64,000 nucleotides of DNA, from NCBI GenBank assembly GCA_001910725.1, contig MJGA01000005.1, positions 558,001 to 622,000 on the forward strand, read 5' to 3'. The translations under genes and the position numbers were made by a program. Of this stretch, positions 32,548 through 44,546 are shown one piece after another. The first letter of the stretch is position 1, and the number at the start of each line of letters is the position of its first letter. Source of the stretch: Phanerodontia chrysosporium (taxonomy: Eukaryota > Basidiomycota > Agaricomycetes > Polyporales > Phanerochaetaceae). A model generated the notes under the pieces. The model worked only from the letters and a program-made list of their open reading frames with translations, was not told the origin of the DNA and did not search any database.

Positions 32548-32819
32548 GTCTATTAACGTCTAAAGCCCAGTTGTTGCCGGCGGCTTCGGTCTCGGCCGGC
32601 GGATAAGCACACCAACCTAGAGCTGAAACCGGTCTCGGTAACAATCAGAAGTATGCTCCGGCCCGAAACTCTTACACGCCGGTGGGAGCCTCCGGGAGAA
32701 GCGCCATTTCGGGGAGGTCTGCTCGCCGGCTCCGAGGCACGCGTCCAGCCAGGTTCGCGTTTTGGCCACTCATTGCTGCCTCGTCCCTCCCGACACACAC
32801 ATCCACACTCGACCCGGCC
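32548..32819. promoter_or_regulatory. Probable bidirectional promoter, MGA2-like / NUP2
   Basis: The two start codons are 272 bases apart and divergent. The region is GC-rich with no clear TATA box, as expected for two housekeeping genes. Shared regulation is an inference from the arrangement only. Confidence 0.5.
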
Positions 32820-35091
32820 ATGAAGAGAGGCGCAGAGAGACAGCTCACAAGGGACGCTGGTGAAGGCGACAACGACGAGGTGTGTACATGCCACGCTGCC
32901 TGCAATCGACATGTCCTCCAACACGCTGCCGCAGGGCACCGAGCCCGGACAGGGCTTGGTGAAAGCAGACGACAGTGTGCTCGCCACACGAAAGTAAGTA
33001 CGCGTCTCGCGTGTGCTTCCAAGACTCACATCGACTCTGCGTCAGAATCAGGGGTCTGCCCAAGCGGGCGACTGCTGGCTCATCGTCCGGATCCGCACCT
33101 GTATGTAGCCAGATTCTTCTCATATTGCCCGGCCGCTTCGGTCATCCTGACCTCCGTGCACACAGCCATCTGCTGCACCGCAGCCTAAATTTGCCGGCTT
33201 TGCTGGTTTTGGAACCGCAGCTACCGGAACGTCGCCTTTCTCCTTCACCGCACAGTCAAAACCTGCCGAATCTCCTGCGCCAGCGGGCGGTTCATTCTTG
33301 TTCAACTCCTCGCCAAGTTCCACCACACCTCCTGCAATGTCAACGTCAACAGCAGGGCCGGCTGTGTCATCTACTGCGAGCAGTGCTACCAAGACATTTG
33401 CCTCCTTCCTCGGAAGTGCCGCCGAATCAAAGGCTCCCGAGTCCAAACCAACCAATGGCATCCACGCACAGAACGGCGCCGCGCCGGATGATGACAAACT
33501 AAAGGCGGAGACCAAGTACTACCGTTCCCTTCGCGGTCTTAACGTATCATTCGTGGATGCAATTACCAAGGCTGTGGACTCGGATCCATTCCTCGATCTT
33601 GCAACCGTGCTTGAACAATACAAATCTTTGCGGTCAAAAGTTAGAGAGGAATACGAACAAGATATCAAGAAGGTCTCTCCGTCACCGACACCGGCCGCAG
33701 CATCATCAAGCGCAACGTCTGCCTTGTCATTCGGAACCAAGGCTGGCACGACGGCGCCGACACCTCCAGCGGCACCGAGTAGTCCGTTCAGCTTTGGGGC
33801 GAAGCCGGACGCACCGTCAGGCTCGGACAGCAAGGCTCCACCCGCTATGCCTGCCCCACCGTCCGGATTCGCTGGGTTCCCTGCCCCAGCTGCCCCAGCG
33901 GCATCTTCCTCTTCCACAAGCACAGCTGGAGGTTTCAAACCCTCCATTGATCTGACGAAGACATCTTCCTTTACATTTGGCTCGTCGTCCGCCACCTCTG
34001 GCGGCAGCTCTTCGGCCGCGCCACCCAAGTCCGCCTTCACATTCGGCGCCCCGTCCTCTTCGTCCTCATCTTCTACCTCATTCTCTTTCCCGTCTGGCAA
34101 GCCTGCCGATAGTTCATCCGCTGCGTCGCCATCTATCTTCTCCAGCAATCTTTTCACTACGCCCACGAGCGACAGCTCAAAGGACAAAGAGGAAAAGGAG
34201 AAAGATGCCGAGAAGCCTACCACGACTAACACGTCTAACAGTATCTTTGGCGGTGGCCTCACGTTCGGCTCGGACAAGCCTGCGCTGACCTCTACGCCGA
34301 CGAAGAGCGGTGGTGGGTTCAGTTTCAGCACGCCTCCGCCCGCGTCGAAATCTGCGCCGTTCACCTTCGGCGCCACCGCCGGCAGCATAGGCAACCCTGT
34401 CGGCTTTGGCTTCGGCAGCCCGCCGCGGACGCCTGACGCAGAGTCCAAGGGTACTGCCTCGGCGCCGAAGTTTGCTGGCTTCTCCTTTGGTGCGCCACCC
34501 GCGCCTACCCAGCCTGCGGAGACCGCTGAGAGCGGCGCCGGCACCGACTCGTCAAGAGGGGAGACCCCTGCCGAAGAGACTCCGCCTCTGCTGTCCCAGC
34601 CGTCGGCGCACGACGCTGAAGGCGAGGGCGAGGAAGACGAAGAGACCAAGTACGAAATCCGGACGAAGGTCTACCGCATGGTCAAGAAGGCGAGCGGTCA
34701 ATCCGAATGGGCCGACGTCGGCATCGGTACGTGACTGGTTACGGTCAAGGCTTGTACGCTAATGGCGTGTAGGCATGCTGAGAGTCAAGGCCCACAAAGA
34801 AACCGGACAACGTCGACTGCTACTCAGGAATAGCAGCACCGGCAAGGTCACCATCGTACGTCATTGCAGTCTACATTCGGGTCGTGCATGAGCTTACTGT
34901 AGCCCTAGAATTTCAACGTCTACAAGGGCATGAACCCAACCGTGGCCAAGAACGTTGTCTCGTTCATGGGCCACGACGAGGGCAACTCAGTGCCTTTCAA
35001 ACTTCGGGTCAAGACTAACGAGCAGGCCGATGACCTGAAGAAGGCCCTTGACCGTGAAATAGAGTTCGTAAAGGCGAAAGACTCCCAGTGA
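32820..35091 (+). CDS. NUP2: Nucleoporin of the NUP2/NUP50 type with FG repeats and Ran-binding domain
   Basis: Nuclear-basket nucleoporin that helps release cargo from importin-alpha and binds Ran-GTP. The N-terminus (MKRGAERQLTRDAG, then ADDSVLATRKIRGLPKR) is the conserved importin-alpha-binding segment. A NUP50-like helical segment follows (KYYRSLRGLNVSFVDAIT), then Ser/Pro-rich spacers with about ten FG-type motifs (SFGTK, FSFGAKP, FTFGSSS, FTFGAPS, GFGFGSP), an acidic patch, and a C-terminal RanBP1 domain (YEIRTKVYRM, WADVGIGMLRV, NPTVAKNVVSFMG, FKLRVKTNEQADDLKKAL). Introns: three in the N-terminal 360 bases and two in the Ran-binding domain, all GT-AG and in phase. The gene reads cleanly from start to TGA at 35089-35091. 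The large antisense ORF inside the FG region is a shadow. Confidence 0.93.
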
Positions 35092-35324
35092 TGGTCGCCA
35101 TGCGTATCTTATGGACTGGTCCTCGTTCATACTGCTGTATATGTCTCGGATACATTCTGTTTGCTTTGAAATGGTGTCCGCACCAACTGGCGCTGCAATT
35201 ACAGGAGCAGGGCACGCTTTCGAATTGGGTATATCCCGATTGGTACGTATGAACTAGGTGATTTTCCATGGTACAGTGCATATGAAATAAATACGGGCCG
35301 CCTACACAGGCCGCTCCCAGGTCC

Positions 35325-37372
35325 CTATTTGCCAAAATGACTTTGTGCATTGTGCCACGTCGAGTAGTGCACGAACGCCTCGCTGAGCAGTAGCTCAATC
35401 TCGTGGTCGGTCCACCCTTGCGTTGGGAGCGACTGCAAGAACATAATGATACCCTGATGGAAGCTGTCAACGGCCCGCGCGTGGCTCCAGTGTGAAGGGC
35501 ACGTACTTGGAAATCCATCTCCTTCAGTTTCTTGCTCCATTGCACCAGGAACGCTGAACAGACGTATAGATGAAATTGGGAGAAGGCGTCGGGTCCTTCG
35601 GCCTGCGTGTTCCACACGGTGAGGTCGAGGCTCCGTGTAATGAATCGGAGGTGCTCACCAAATACGTGTCCCACATTCGAATAGTATTCTGAACGCTAAT
35701 CTCACGCATCAAGAGACAATTCATCCAACGGAAAGCAAACTGCATGAACTCGACATTTTCAGATTCGAGGTGAGCCGCCAGGGGCGCTGGAGAACAAAGT
35801 TGCGTTCGGTTCTGTCAGTGTCAGCGGCCGAAAATTGACACGTACGATCAATGCGCGCAACGAGCTCCGCCATGCGCTTTACGCTTCGGTGGATGCCAGG
35901 CTGCCCAGCAATGTAATTATCCTGAATGCCATCCAAGAGCCGCGACAGACACCAGAAGGAGTCTGCCTCCACGGCGTTTAGGGCCTCTGGCGGCAGCAGT
36001 GCGGGGTCAAATTCCTCGGGATCCGAATCTAGTCGTGCAGGTCAGTGGAGCGCATCGCGGCTAAGAGGGTCAAGACATACCGATGTACGCAGACAGGAAC
36101 ACTTGGAAGAAGGGCGTCACCAGATCGTTGATGCCCTGCACATAACCGCTTGCGGGATGCCGTATTGCCCAGACATACAGTATTCGCTCCAAGCTCTGGA
36201 TGCAATCAGGAAATGTGCTACCAGTGACACGCTTCTGACATACCCTTTGTGTTGTGGCGTGCATCCAGAGGCGAACACCGGGCCTTGTCCGCGGAACGTC
36301 AATCTCAATCTGGTGCCATATTTGCTGATCAAGGCCGTCCCGGTTTCGTGCGAAAGCGAGCTCCACCAGAGACAGGTACTCTGAACGCTTCCGAGCAAGT
36401 GTAGAGACACGTAAAGGCGCGGGCAGCGGGAGATAACCCTGGCAAAGTACAGGCGTTGAGCGACGTCAAATGTTGAAGAAGGTAAGCCACACAAGTAATA
36501 GCGGCCACGCGATGGGACGTAAGTCTTCAGGAACACCGTTCCATGCAAGCTTGCGGAGTTGTGCTGTGATTTATGGCCTGTGAGGACGTGCCGTCCTGCG
36601 AAAGCGGCAGACGTACCCATGCTAACATCCTCGCTGGTAATGCAAGCCACGAACTTCTGCCGCCTGTTCGACCGTATCGAACGCTCGCGCATAAGCTTCT
36701 CGGAGCCTTCCCCGTCCACCAGCAGGTCGTCTCGCTGCGTAGTGGGCTGATGATGCTTGCGGAAGACCAGGTGCAGCGGATCTAGTGGATGATGAGAGGG
36801 GAGAAAGCAGGTTAGGTTGTGCAGGAGAGTGTACCCTTGACGATCTCATCTATGTCCTCCCTGATAGAGTCAGAGCCGTGGCCGGCCTTGGGCTTTGCGG
36901 CGTGCACCGTGGGTGCCCCGTGGTCGGCCGTGGCCTCTTCTGGGTCCAAATCGCCAAGTATCAAATCCCCCTCTACTTCAGGATCTGCGTGGGCCTCACT
37001 GGTTCGGTCTGCGACATCGTGCCTGTCCGCGCCCTTTGATGACGTCCTGACTATCGTCCACCCTTGCCTTGCCGGGGATGGGTGGATGTCTTCCGTGCGC
37101 GGCGGATAGCTACTGGGGCTCGGGGCGTCAAGATGGGTATATGAAGAGGCTATGGTCGACGTCGACCGGTTCGCCTTGGGCTTCGGCACGGACACGGGCG
37201 TGCTGGATGTCGTGGAACGCACTCCTGAGCTCCACGCAGACTTGGAAGACTCCTCGTCCGAGCCGCTGTCCCAGGCATCGTCTTCGCCCCAGTCTGAGAT
37301 AGAGTACGAGCCAAAACGACCGGAAGGGTTGAGGCCGATGTGAGGACGAGCTGGCGGCGGTCGAGCAGACAT
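35325..37372 (-). CDS. GYP1: TBC-domain Rab GTPase-activating protein (GYP1/TBC1D22 type)
   Basis: Accelerates GTP hydrolysis by Golgi Rab proteins (Ypt1 in yeast). Start MSARPPPARPHIGLNPSG at 37372; an in-frame upstream start at 37501 is less likely. After a Ser-rich N-terminus, the TBC domain shows LRKLAWNGVPEDLRPIAWPL, the arginine-finger motif IEIDVPRTRP, the glutamine-finger motif SGYVQGINDLVTPF, DSFWCLSRLLDGIQDNY, FRWMNCLLMREI and IRMWDTYL, ending FVHYSTWHNAQSHFGK. Nine exons or so join in phase; in one case the acceptor that gives MDFQ|GIIMFLQSLPTQGW is the right one rather than an earlier AG. No frame damage. Both catalytic fingers are present, so an active GAP is expected. Confidence 0.92.
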
Positions 37373-37605
37373 AGCAATCTTCAGATCCAATACAGATCCA
37401 GAGACCAACGGCAGCAACAACCTAATAAGCGCCCTATCCCCCCCGTGTCGCATCAGCGGATCGGCCCCACGGCGGGGCGCCCGCAGCGGGAAATTGACCA
37501 AGAAATAAATCGTATACGAGTGGTGGCTACAAGAAAAGTACTGGACAACATGCTAAGAATACATAGAGAGGTCTCGACGGAAACAATAAGATGCAGGCAC
37601 GCGTT

Positions 37606-40600
37606 TTACGAGATTGTCTGGAATATCCGTTAGTGATCGGCGTATGCAAACGGTCATCTCCAACCGTACCTTGAAGAAGTCATCGTCGTTCCAACCGTAC
37701 GTACGCTTGAGTCGCTTACCAAAGTCCCTGAGCATCGTGGGCGGAATCGTACTATCAGGGTGAGCTGAGAAAAGTCGGTTAATATTAGTAGTTCAGACAA
37801 ACCCAGAAATTAACTCACGTCTGTGGAAGGTAATAGGCTACGTTGGTATGACGGTCAGCAACCAGTAACCTGCGTAGTTCTCATAAGCACTTACATGGTC
37901 ACGAGGGTCAGGCGGGTCGAAACGGACGCTAGAGCCTGCAGTGGAGCTATCGACGGAGAAGCCCATCTCTGTCATGACCTGGTTGCACGGCGTTAGCGGG
38001 CAGTCCTGAAGAAACGACTACTGCATACTTTGACAAACTGCTCCCACTTCATCGGAGCAAGCCCACGCCTGTCGTCTTCAGCCGTGTTGAGCAGTTGATG
38101 CATCGCCGACTTGGCTTTCTTCGACAGCCTGCTGAGGAAGCTATACTTGCCCGCCTCATCGACCTCAGTCTTTGATTTCTCTCTAATGAAACGTGAGAAG
38201 ATGCCACCCTTCTTCTCGGGTTTCTCGCCGCTGGTGAACAACGTCGCATGGTCCGCCCGCGTCTTGACCTTGGTTTTGTCGGAATCGAGGCCCTCGCTCT
38301 TGAGATAGGTGCGGGCAGACTGGGCGGTCTGCTCAGCGACGATGGGCAGGGACACGGTAGAGCCAAATGGCCCAGGGACAGCAGAGGAAACGCTCTTGAC
38401 CGAAGGGGCCTTCGGGGCCTGCTTTGCTGGTGTCTTCTTCCGTGACGCGGAAGGAGCGGGGGCGGGACCGGGCTCCGGTTCTGGCTCAGAGTCGGGGGCA
38501 ATCTCCTCCAGTATGGGCTCTTCGGTAGTGGGTGCAGCCGCCTTCTTCTTCTTTTTCTTGGGCTTCTTCTTCTTCTTCTTAGCAGGCGTGGCCGGCTCAT
38601 CTTCGTCAGACACTTCCTCGACCGTCGCTGCTTGGGTCTTCGGCTGTGCTATTGGCAGAACTTCAACAAAAGCAATACGGCAAGAAGCGCACCAGAAGAC
38701 TTACACTTCGGCGCAGGCTTTGAAGCAGGTTTTGGAGCAGGCTTCTGGCTAGGGACCGGCTTGTACGCAGATGGAGGAGGCTTCGGTCCATTGTATGGTC
38801 TACGAGGCTGGGTACGATCTGTAGTCTTCATGGCAGCACTGCCAGAGAACAAACGCCCTGCAAAGACGTTACAGAAGTGCTGCAGGACGTAGTCTATCCT
38901 CGTACCTCTGAGTGAGCCGAGTAACTTGATGAACGGGTTGTCTTGCTTGTAGGAGGCCATATCTTCGAAGTCCTTCGCCTCACGTCTAGGATTGTGGAAA
39001 TCGGGATCAGCTTGTGCAATGTCCATAGCCTCGCGATACCAATCACGGAACTCTTCTTCAAGTTCCTCATCGTAGTCGGACTCATCCTCGTCCGTCTCGT
39101 ACTCGCCCTCACTATCATCTTCGTCGCTTTCGAAATCGATGTCTTCGTCGGAAGAATCTGAGACAGTCTGAAGAGACGGCATCGAGTCGTCGCTATCATA
39201 GCCCGATGTGATTGCCAAAGGCTTCTTGGAACCAGAGGGTCTGCTTTTCTTCCCGTTGTCAGAGAACGGGACAAGGGCAGGCGGGGCATCCGGATCGTTC
39301 GTGTCCTCAGACTTTTGACCTGTCTTCGGGGTATATATTGCGTGCCAGGTGGCGAAGCGATCTTTCCTGTCGTCTAGGTTCCATAACTCGTCGAGGGTTC
39401 TGCCCGATGCGCCTTGATAATTCTAGAGAAATACACAATTCACATACCGCTTGAAGGCCTACAATTGACTGAAGTCTTACGAGGTTGATATACTTCCAGA
39501 TAGTTTCCAGGACTGCCTTGTCTTTGGTTCTAGACAGAGGGACCAAGAGGTCCTTAAACGTGTTGATCTCCTTGCCAGCTTCCAGTGAGAAGAGCTGCGC
39601 ATCCTCCCAATCCAGATATTCGTCTGGTTTCTCGCGAGGCTCCGCCTTCCATCGCTCTCCCTCTGGACCCAAGAGTGGCGTACTTAGGAGATCGAGAACC
39701 TCCACACTGTACTACGAAAAATGAATGCAACTCAAGCTGTTTTACGGCGTGAGCTAAACGATATGACATACCGAAAGATCACCCATGGCATCCCAAAGAG
39801 CCTGAGGGAAGCGTTTTGAATCTTTAGGCGTCTCCTCAATCGCTTCGCTCAATAGGCCGATCAGAATCTGCTTGGGATAAGGCGAGGCTGGAAGGCACAG
39901 CTCCACAACAATGGAGTCCAAGAACGACTTGTGGACCTGCTTCACCTGGTCCCAAGAGAAGACGAACTCCGGTTGGTCATCTCCTGCTTCCTTGTACTGG
40001 TTAGGCTGGAAGTATTGCTTCCAGTGGGCTGCGAAGTTTCAGACAAGACGTAAGGCTATGTGCTGTCAAGCTGAGAGACGACGTACGAGCAGTTGTGGCC
40101 AATTGCGCGAATCTCTGCTGGTTCACGTTGACGATGATGTTCACGAGGTCATATAGAACAAGGTATTGCTTCCGTAGACTGTCGTTTTGTTGGAGCATAA
40201 GTTTAATCTGCCTGTCGTCGAGCAGAGTATCCCTAAGCTGCATGAGGAAGCTACCAGCAAGCCGCCAGCCGGAGGCAAGTAGGTAGGCGTTGTGAATTCT
40301 ACAATATCTCAATCAGTTTCGGGCCTCGTGTGTCAACGAAGATCGCGTTACCTTGACAAAACGACCGTAGCCACTTTAACGGGATTGTTGAGAGGATTTT
40401 CAGGCTTTTCTTTCTTGTTCTTCGGCTGAATGGGCGGGTAACGCGACAGTGTCTCTGACATGATCTTCTGCATAAACAAATCAGGATCCTGAAGGTTCTC
40501 GATCTCGTCCAACCAGGCTACGACATAGCGTTAGTGACTAGGTCGAGGGAAACGCGAAGAACAACCGACACATAAAATACGACTCTGCTATCTTCTGACA

Positions 40601-40980
40601 CTTGAAAGAATCGAAGGGAGCAGCAATCGCAGTGGCGTATCGCGCCATCATATCCTCTGTGTAGATGAAGTGAGTATATTGATCAAAGACTGCACGACAC
40701 ACGCACCGGCCAACAGGTCTAGTTTCTCTCTCCCCGCCATCCTGATTTTCGAAGAGACCAGCTCTCCGCTACCCATTGCGCCATTCCTCCCATTCCGAAG
40801 TATGAGAGCTTTGACAGTCGTGGGCTTATTACCGTACTCGTCGCGTTTACTTGCCCAGTGGGCTTTCTTGGAGGCGATAACCTCGCGAGGGCCTACGGGG
40901 ACTAGATCTGTCGATTTAGAGTTTTGAGCAGGTCTCCTGGTCGTAGCAGGGGCTGGGGCATCGTTGCCCAGGTAAATAAA
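37606..40980 (-). CDS. Large uncharacterised agaricomycete protein with basic/acidic low-complexity middle
   Basis: I recall close relatives in other mushrooms but no known function. The N-terminal two thirds is helical (AHWASKRDEYGNKPTTVKAL, IRMAGREKLDLLAG, IHNAYLLASGWRLAGSFLMQ, KSFLDSIVVELCLPASPYPK). Then come strongly acidic stretches (DEDESDYDEELEEEF), a Pro/Lys linker, a Lys run (KKKKKKPKKKKKK), and a small C-terminal domain: MKWEQFVKVMTEMGF, SSVRFDPPD, ITFHRPHPDSTIPP, KRLKRTYGWNDDDFF. The last part resembles HicA-type double-stranded-RNA-binding folds (small G/S-hRF...HxPHP...L pattern); that link is inference. Introns are GT-AG and in phase; the stop is TAA at 37606-37608. The first exon is unresolved: the frame is open to about 41040 without an ATG, so the real start is upstream via another intron. 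Confidence 0.7.
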
Positions 40981-41575
40981 GGATGTCTCTTCGAATTGAG
41001 GGAAAACGGCCAAGTGCCACACAAGCAAAGAGACGGCTAGAGACAAGCTTGGTACGTGCTTTGCTCGTTAGCCCAGTTTGGCCAGATGCGCGGACATATG
41101 GGCGCTATCCCGCCATCAATCCCGGCATCATTGATGCCCGCCGCCCATGGGCCACGCGCGACTGACTCGGGCCCGCAGCGATGTACCACAACAACCTCAC
41201 AAGTCGTGTCTCGAGTCGCTTGAGAATGTAGCACGTGAGTTTTTGAGAGCCGGGATTGAGCGTGTACTCACATACACCAGTACATTGTTTGTTTGTCATT
41301 GTCGATGGAATGATTCGAACAGGCACTTGAAACCATCCCACTTCCATGGCTGTGAATGGAGATGCAACAGCGAAAGGCTCAGCCGTGATCCGGGTGGATG
41401 GGTTGCTTGCCTGACCATACATAAGGCAACGACAGGCGTGTTGCACACCCTTCCCGACGGTCGAAGCCCTCGCCACACTACTGCTCTCATTCACCTACGT
41501 TGTCCGCTGGGCGGACTTTTCCTTCTTTCTTTCTTTTGGATTTCCTGTCCAGCTTGTCTGTGACTTCGCGCCTTG
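40981..41575. promoter_or_regulatory. Divergent promoter region; missing first exon of the minus gene may be here
   Basis: About 600 bases between the uncharacterised minus gene and the plus gene at 41576. No separate gene is supported. The last 60 bases before 41576 are CT-rich, typical of a leader. Confidence 0.4.
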
Positions 41576-43452
41576 ATGGTGTCTTTTAATGTTTCTGGTG
41601 AGTGCCATCATTACTGCTCACCTACAGTCTGACGACCTGCGTAGTTCATAATAGCTCTCCCCTAATTTCTTACACGGCGGCATGGCTCGATACTCCCGTC
41701 GGCGACCCGTATAGCGCAAACTATACAGCGAGCGGGTTCCATGCTACGAATATATCTGGTGCGACGGCAACACTGAGGTTCAACGGCACAGGTGTTTGGT
41801 TCTATGGGGCTCGTAGGCCGGGGTACGGAAGCTACTCCCTCAACCTAGACGGCAATAACATTTTCGCCGGAAATGCTTCCTCATCCAACCCAATTTTTGA
41901 CCAATTGCTGGCTGGTTCTTCCGAGCTAAGCATGGGAGAGCATACAGCGATCTTCATGAATACTGGCGGGGGTACTGTTGATTTGGACTCCGTTGTGTTC
42001 GAGACTCGGCTTGGTACTGAGGAGTAAGTTCTCCACTCGTATGTCACCTGCAGGACCTCCCAATCTTTTCGTAGCCAGCATGTAGCTATTCAGGTCGTCG
42101 ACGATTCGAATCCGGTGGTAAACTACCTACCGTCACCATCCGACTGGTCCATTGCAAGGAATTCATTCTTCTCCAACGGAAGCGCCCAGTGAGTTCCTCG
42201 CACATATTCACAGGCCCTGTCTAAAGCTTGCTCGCTAGCTACACCAACACCAATGGAGCCGAGGCGACCTTGACGTTTTCTGGAGAAGCTGTTGCCGTCT
42301 ACGGCGGAGTTTCTTTCGACCACGGGGAATATACAATTACTCTGGATGGGCAGAAGAAGAGTTTGAATGGTGCCAACGGTCAAGCTAGAATCTACCATCC
42401 TCAGGTACGCACATTCTCCCGCAGTTCAAGTAAGACTTAATTCACGTTACCTATTCTATAGAGCCTTTTGGTGCGTAAATGCGTTATGAGGAAATCTTCA
42501 CGAGTTGATCTTTGCCACAGTTCTTCGCTGCTGGACTTGGACCGGGGATGCATCGCCTGGATATTTCCACCGGCAACGGCTATTTTGATCTGGACACAAT
42601 AGAGACTTATCAGGCCGCGGGAGGGAACCCAGGCTCTAACTCCACTGGTGGCATGGAGATGCAACCCAACAATCTCCGTGTAAATGCGGCAAACGACAAG
42701 TGAGGGTCGTTCATCTTGCGTCGTCGGTTGTCTGATCATAATTGGAAAGCTCCTCCGAAGGCGCCGCCAACCAGAGCTTGCCACTCTCGAAGTCTGTCAT
42801 CGCCGGTATCGTCGCCGCAAGTCTGCTCGGATTGCTTTCGGTCATAGCCATCGCGATCTTCCTTGTGTCGCAATCTCGCAAGCGCCGCACCGTAGAAGGT
42901 GGACAGGCGCAAGGCCCGGACGCTCAATCACCAGTCTTTCCAATCCAGCACCCTGACCCTGACCTGGAGGCGGGACTCAACTCTATAGACAGGAAGGATT
43001 TCGCTCCTGATGGAAAGCGCAGCACAAATCGATTCACTGTGAAGTCTTTTGCGTCCAGGTGGTCACAAGCATCACACACTGTAGGCGCCCCGTACAGGGA
43101 AGAGAAGTCACCTACGATGCCTCCCATGCCTCCCATGCCTGTCTCCGTGAGGCTGACAGCAGCTCCGAAACCGAGTACGCCGGTGCCACCGCAGCACAAG
43201 CGATCGGAGTCGTCGATCAGTGGTCGTAGCGGCTCGCCGACACTGCACTCCCCAGATGACGAAAGCGTGCTCGACGACTATTACTACCGTCAGTCAACTG
43301 GCAGCCAGAACAGCGTGAGTTGCTACCGCCATTCCGAATTGAAAGACTTGACAACTGATTTTGTTGCTCAGGTTGCACCACTCCGTCCGGCGCGCCCTCC
43401 GGGACTAGACTTGGGAGACTTGGACCGTGCCTTTGACCGTGTGCCCCTGTAA
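41576..43452 (+). CDS. Single-pass membrane protein with two beta-type extracellular domains
   Basis: A common mushroom family of unknown function. The ATG at 41576 (MVSFNVS) is joined by a 47-nt intron (41598-41644) to VHNSSPLISYTAAW; there is no classical signal peptide, as usual in this family. Two related extracellular modules follow: first NISGATATLRFNGTGVWFYG with SYSLNLDG, second EATLTFSGEAVAVYGGVS with GEYTITLDG, each probably a galactose-binding-like beta sandwich. A 9-base micro-exon (S-L-L) lies near 42462-42470. One transmembrane helix (VIAGIVAASLLGLLSVIAIA) is followed by basic KRR and a Ser/Pro-rich cytosolic tail ending FDRVPL. The exon boundary near 42025 does not join exon 3 (VVDDSNPVVNYLPSPSDW) in phase, so one base may be missing. 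A cell-surface sensing or adhesion role is a guess. Confidence 0.75.
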
Positions 43453-43908
43453 TACGTTTTGGACCGGCTTGTTCTGCTATAATAGAACGCTCTCTCCTGC
43501 CTTTGCGCTACCAGTGTACATGACGAGCATTATACGTGACGGTACCTTATCATTGTCACGTTGCCTTTCATTGTCCTAACAACCGACTGATGTTGTGACC
43601 GAGGCGTCCGTCGCGTCACGTCTATATCACTCCGCGCGAGTGGCCGCGGTCTGGTTTCAACGCTTGTGCATAGTCTCTTTGCCCCGTTCCCGTCCTTTTC
43701 TCCTCTTTTCCTTGTCTCTTTGGGTCGAGCTGTGCTCGCTGGGCCACCTTCCTCGCCCTTCTTCTGTCGCTGAAGCCAGCCTTCTGCACACTCTGTACAT
43801 TTTTGGTCTTCTCTCCTTGTCAAAAGCCCGAGACGCGTTCCCGCCGAGTAACACGACCGTACACCAGATACTGCACCTAAGAACTGCTATTCTTGATCGG
43901 CGTTAGCA
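43453..43908. promoter_or_regulatory. Intergenic region with CT-rich promoter/leader
   Basis: About 450 bases between two plus-strand genes. The part from 43670 to 43770 is strongly pyrimidine-rich (CTTTTCTCCTCTTTTCC), a common feature of well-expressed fungal promoters. No gene. Confidence 0.45.
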
Positions 43909-44546
43909 ATGGGCAACCTCGTGTGGCACGACTGGGCTCGTTACGTCTCTCTGACTGCTACAGTCTGTAAGTCCATTGCGTCACTTCGGTTATACCAATC
44001 ACTTATGGGAAATACGGGTTCTGCAGACACTGTGTGGGCCTCCTTCTGGGGCTTCCTGTATCGCAAGTTTTTCTGGGATTTCGTCGGTGGTACTCTGCGA
44101 GCGCCTGGAGGCCTACAGTACGTCGTGCGTTATATAATTCCGTCTCGCCACTTACAAGATGGTACACCAACAGGCCCGCGAATAATGTGCTTGTGTTCAT
44201 TGACATTATTGTCAAGGCTCCAGTCATCCAAATCCTGTCCATGATCCTCGGCTTCGCTATCGTCGCTTTGGAATATCCTGCTCCCTTCATGAAGGGTACA
44301 GCGGTGCACCGCAGCTTAGTTGTCAGGGTGGTGGCGCTGCTGCTACAGGCCTTCCTAGCTATTCTATTTTACCAGGTGAGAACTGCTTATGTTTCGCGTC
44401 TGATTTGGCTGAGACGAACGTCATTGTAGGGCACTAATGGTGCCATATGGTCACTCATAGCCGTCGTAGGCTATACGCGGGCCATCGCTCTCGGGGAGAC
44501 GATGGAAGAAGCTAAAGACAACAGAGGAAGGGGCGGGAAGGCTTGA
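43909..44546 (+). CDS. Small four-helix membrane protein (DUF7727-like)
   Basis: A conserved fungal membrane protein of about 155 residues with no known function; the DUF7727 name is from memory. Start MGNLVWHDWARYVSLTAT at 43909; three GT-AG introns join in phase (after TVY/before TVWASF, after GGLQ, after LFYQ). Conserved blocks: WGFLYRKFFWDFVGGTLR, PGGLQPANNVLVFIDIIVK, then hydrophobic helices (PVIQILSMILGFAIVALEY, VVRVVALLLQAFLAILFYQ, GAIWSLIAVVGYTRAIALG) and a charged tail (EEAKDNRGRGGKA), ending TGA 44544-44546. No frame damage. The uniform length and lack of a signal peptide suggest an integral protein of an internal membrane. Confidence 0.8.

Noticed and set aside
33519..34649. 376-codon open frame on the minus strand
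   Set aside because: It is antisense to the FG-repeat region of NUP2, whose frame, motifs and introns are clear. The antisense protein is Ser/Ala/Gly/Pro low complexity mirroring the repeats.
41290..41420. Possible tRNA on the minus strand (GTTCGAATC)
   Set aside because: T stem has mismatches and no matching acceptor or D arm was found.
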